Source: Contendibacter sp031732755 (GTDB lineage Bacteria > Pseudomonadota > Gammaproteobacteria > Competibacterales > Competibacteraceae). From it: a DNA stretch of 64,000 nucleotides. Shown one piece after another: positions 63,521 to 64,000 of this stretch. Below the pieces are notes generated by a model. It did no database searches and was not told where the DNA came from. It saw only the letters and a program-made list of their open reading frames with translations. Both the position numbers and the translations under genes were made by a program. The stretch covers positions 1 through 64,000 of the forward strand of contig JAVMKI010000048.1 in NCBI GenBank assembly GCA_031732755.1, in the 5' to 3' direction. Each line of letters opens with the position of its first letter. Position 1 is the stretch's first letter.

Positions 63521-64000
63521 CGCGCCGTTCTCAAGCTGGCGGTGATGACCGGCAGGCCCGATTCCAATCCTTCGCCGGTCACCTCGGTCATGCGGCCATC
63601 GCTGCTGCCGACGGTCACCGACACGGCGACCGGCTGACCATCCCGCAAGATCCAAATCTGTCGCGCCGCGCTCCTGGCGCCCTTGGCATTCGCGGATTGC
63701 CGCCTTGGGGCCAGACTTCGGGGAGGACGGGGCAACAGGCTGGCCACCAATCCGCCGCCGCCGCTGGACTGGGCTTCCGGCGGTGGCGGTGGGGTGAAGC
63801 GCAGCGCCGCGTTCGGGACCAGCAGCACGTTTTCCCGTTCGGTGGTGACGATTTCCGCCGTCGCGGTCATGCCGGGCCGCAGGCTGAGATCGTCGTTATC
63901 CACGTTGAGAATGGTCTTGTAGGTCACCACGTTGTTGACCGTCTCCGCGCCGAACCGCACCTGCCGGATGCGGGCGGGATAGCTCCGATTGGGATAGGCG
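63517..64000 (-). CDS. MacA-like membrane-fusion protein, partial at window edge
   Basis: The C-terminal 160 residues of an HlyD/MacA periplasmic adaptor; the 5' end lies beyond the window. Visible are the beta-barrel segment NVVTYKTILNVDNDDLSLRPGMTA and VLLVPNAALRF. An internal proline- and glycine-rich insert (PPPPPEAQSSGGGG) lies in the membrane-proximal domain. It would link the MacB-like pump to an outer-membrane channel. Confidence 0.88.
   Translation of the reverse strand, partial: AYPNRSYPARIRQVRFGAETVNNVVTYKTILNVDNDDLSLRPGMTATAEIVTTERENVLLVPNAALRFTPPPPPEAQSSGGGGLVASLLPRPPRSLAPRRQSANAKGARSAARQIWILRDGQPVAVSVTVGSSDGRMTEVTGEGLESGLPVITASLRTAR

Overview
This window looks like part of the chromosome of a high-GC gammaproteobacterium. 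The housekeeping genes are of gammaproteobacterial type: prlC, a divergent rhlB / trxA-rho pair, purH-purD, ubiT/ubiU/ubiV, nth and ycgL. A GT4-type glycogen synthase, a membrane pyrophosphatase, a complete urea transporter and a urease would suit a glycogen-storing wastewater lineage such as Competibacteraceae. That placement is inference; no rRNA or other phylogenetic marker was found. No tRNA, CRISPR array or complete transposase gene was recognised.

Layout. 0-1 kb: an AT-rich gene for a possible CHAP-like cysteine peptidase, with an orphan terminator beside it. 1.2-18.6 kb: core genes. These are prlC, a HAD phosphatase, ggt, rhlB, trxA, rho, ubiT, a divergent membrane pyrophosphatase, a brnT remnant, ubiV, ubiU, purD, purH, a beta-carbonic anhydrase and ycgL. 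19.2-28.0 kb: a chromosomal integron. Its integrase gene intI (27021-28016, + strand) faces away from about ten cassettes on the minus strand, separated by attC sites I could locate individually. One cassette carries a class D beta-lactamase very close to OXA-10. The others carry an HNH protein, a zinc-ribbon protein, a serine protease with a lipoprotein, and several small membrane proteins. 28.0-35.6 kb: nth, a DUF1841 gene, acuI-like reductase, a DUF2934 repeat protein, glycogen synthase, a flavodoxin-fold reductase, an FAH-family hydrolase and an acyl-CoA synthetase.

35.6-53.5 kb: urea use. urtABCDE encodes the ABC importer and ureDABCEF plus ureG encodes urease and its nickel chaperones, all on the minus strand. 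The urease cluster is split: between ureF and ureG lies about 5.8 kb of foreign DNA. It carries an 1180-residue HD-domain/HSP90-like ATPase protein, and, divergently, a Vsr-type endonuclease gene overlapping a C5 cytosine methyltransferase gene. I regard this as the best candidate for an undescribed defence or conflict system in the window.

53.7-61.5 kb: an alpha-E protein, a circularly permuted ATP-grasp protein, a large transglutaminase-DUF2126 protein and a polysaccharide deacetylase form a probable peptide-modification cluster, followed by a TPR protein and a cupin. 61.5-64 kb: a MacAB-like ABC exporter, whose membrane-fusion gene runs off the right edge.
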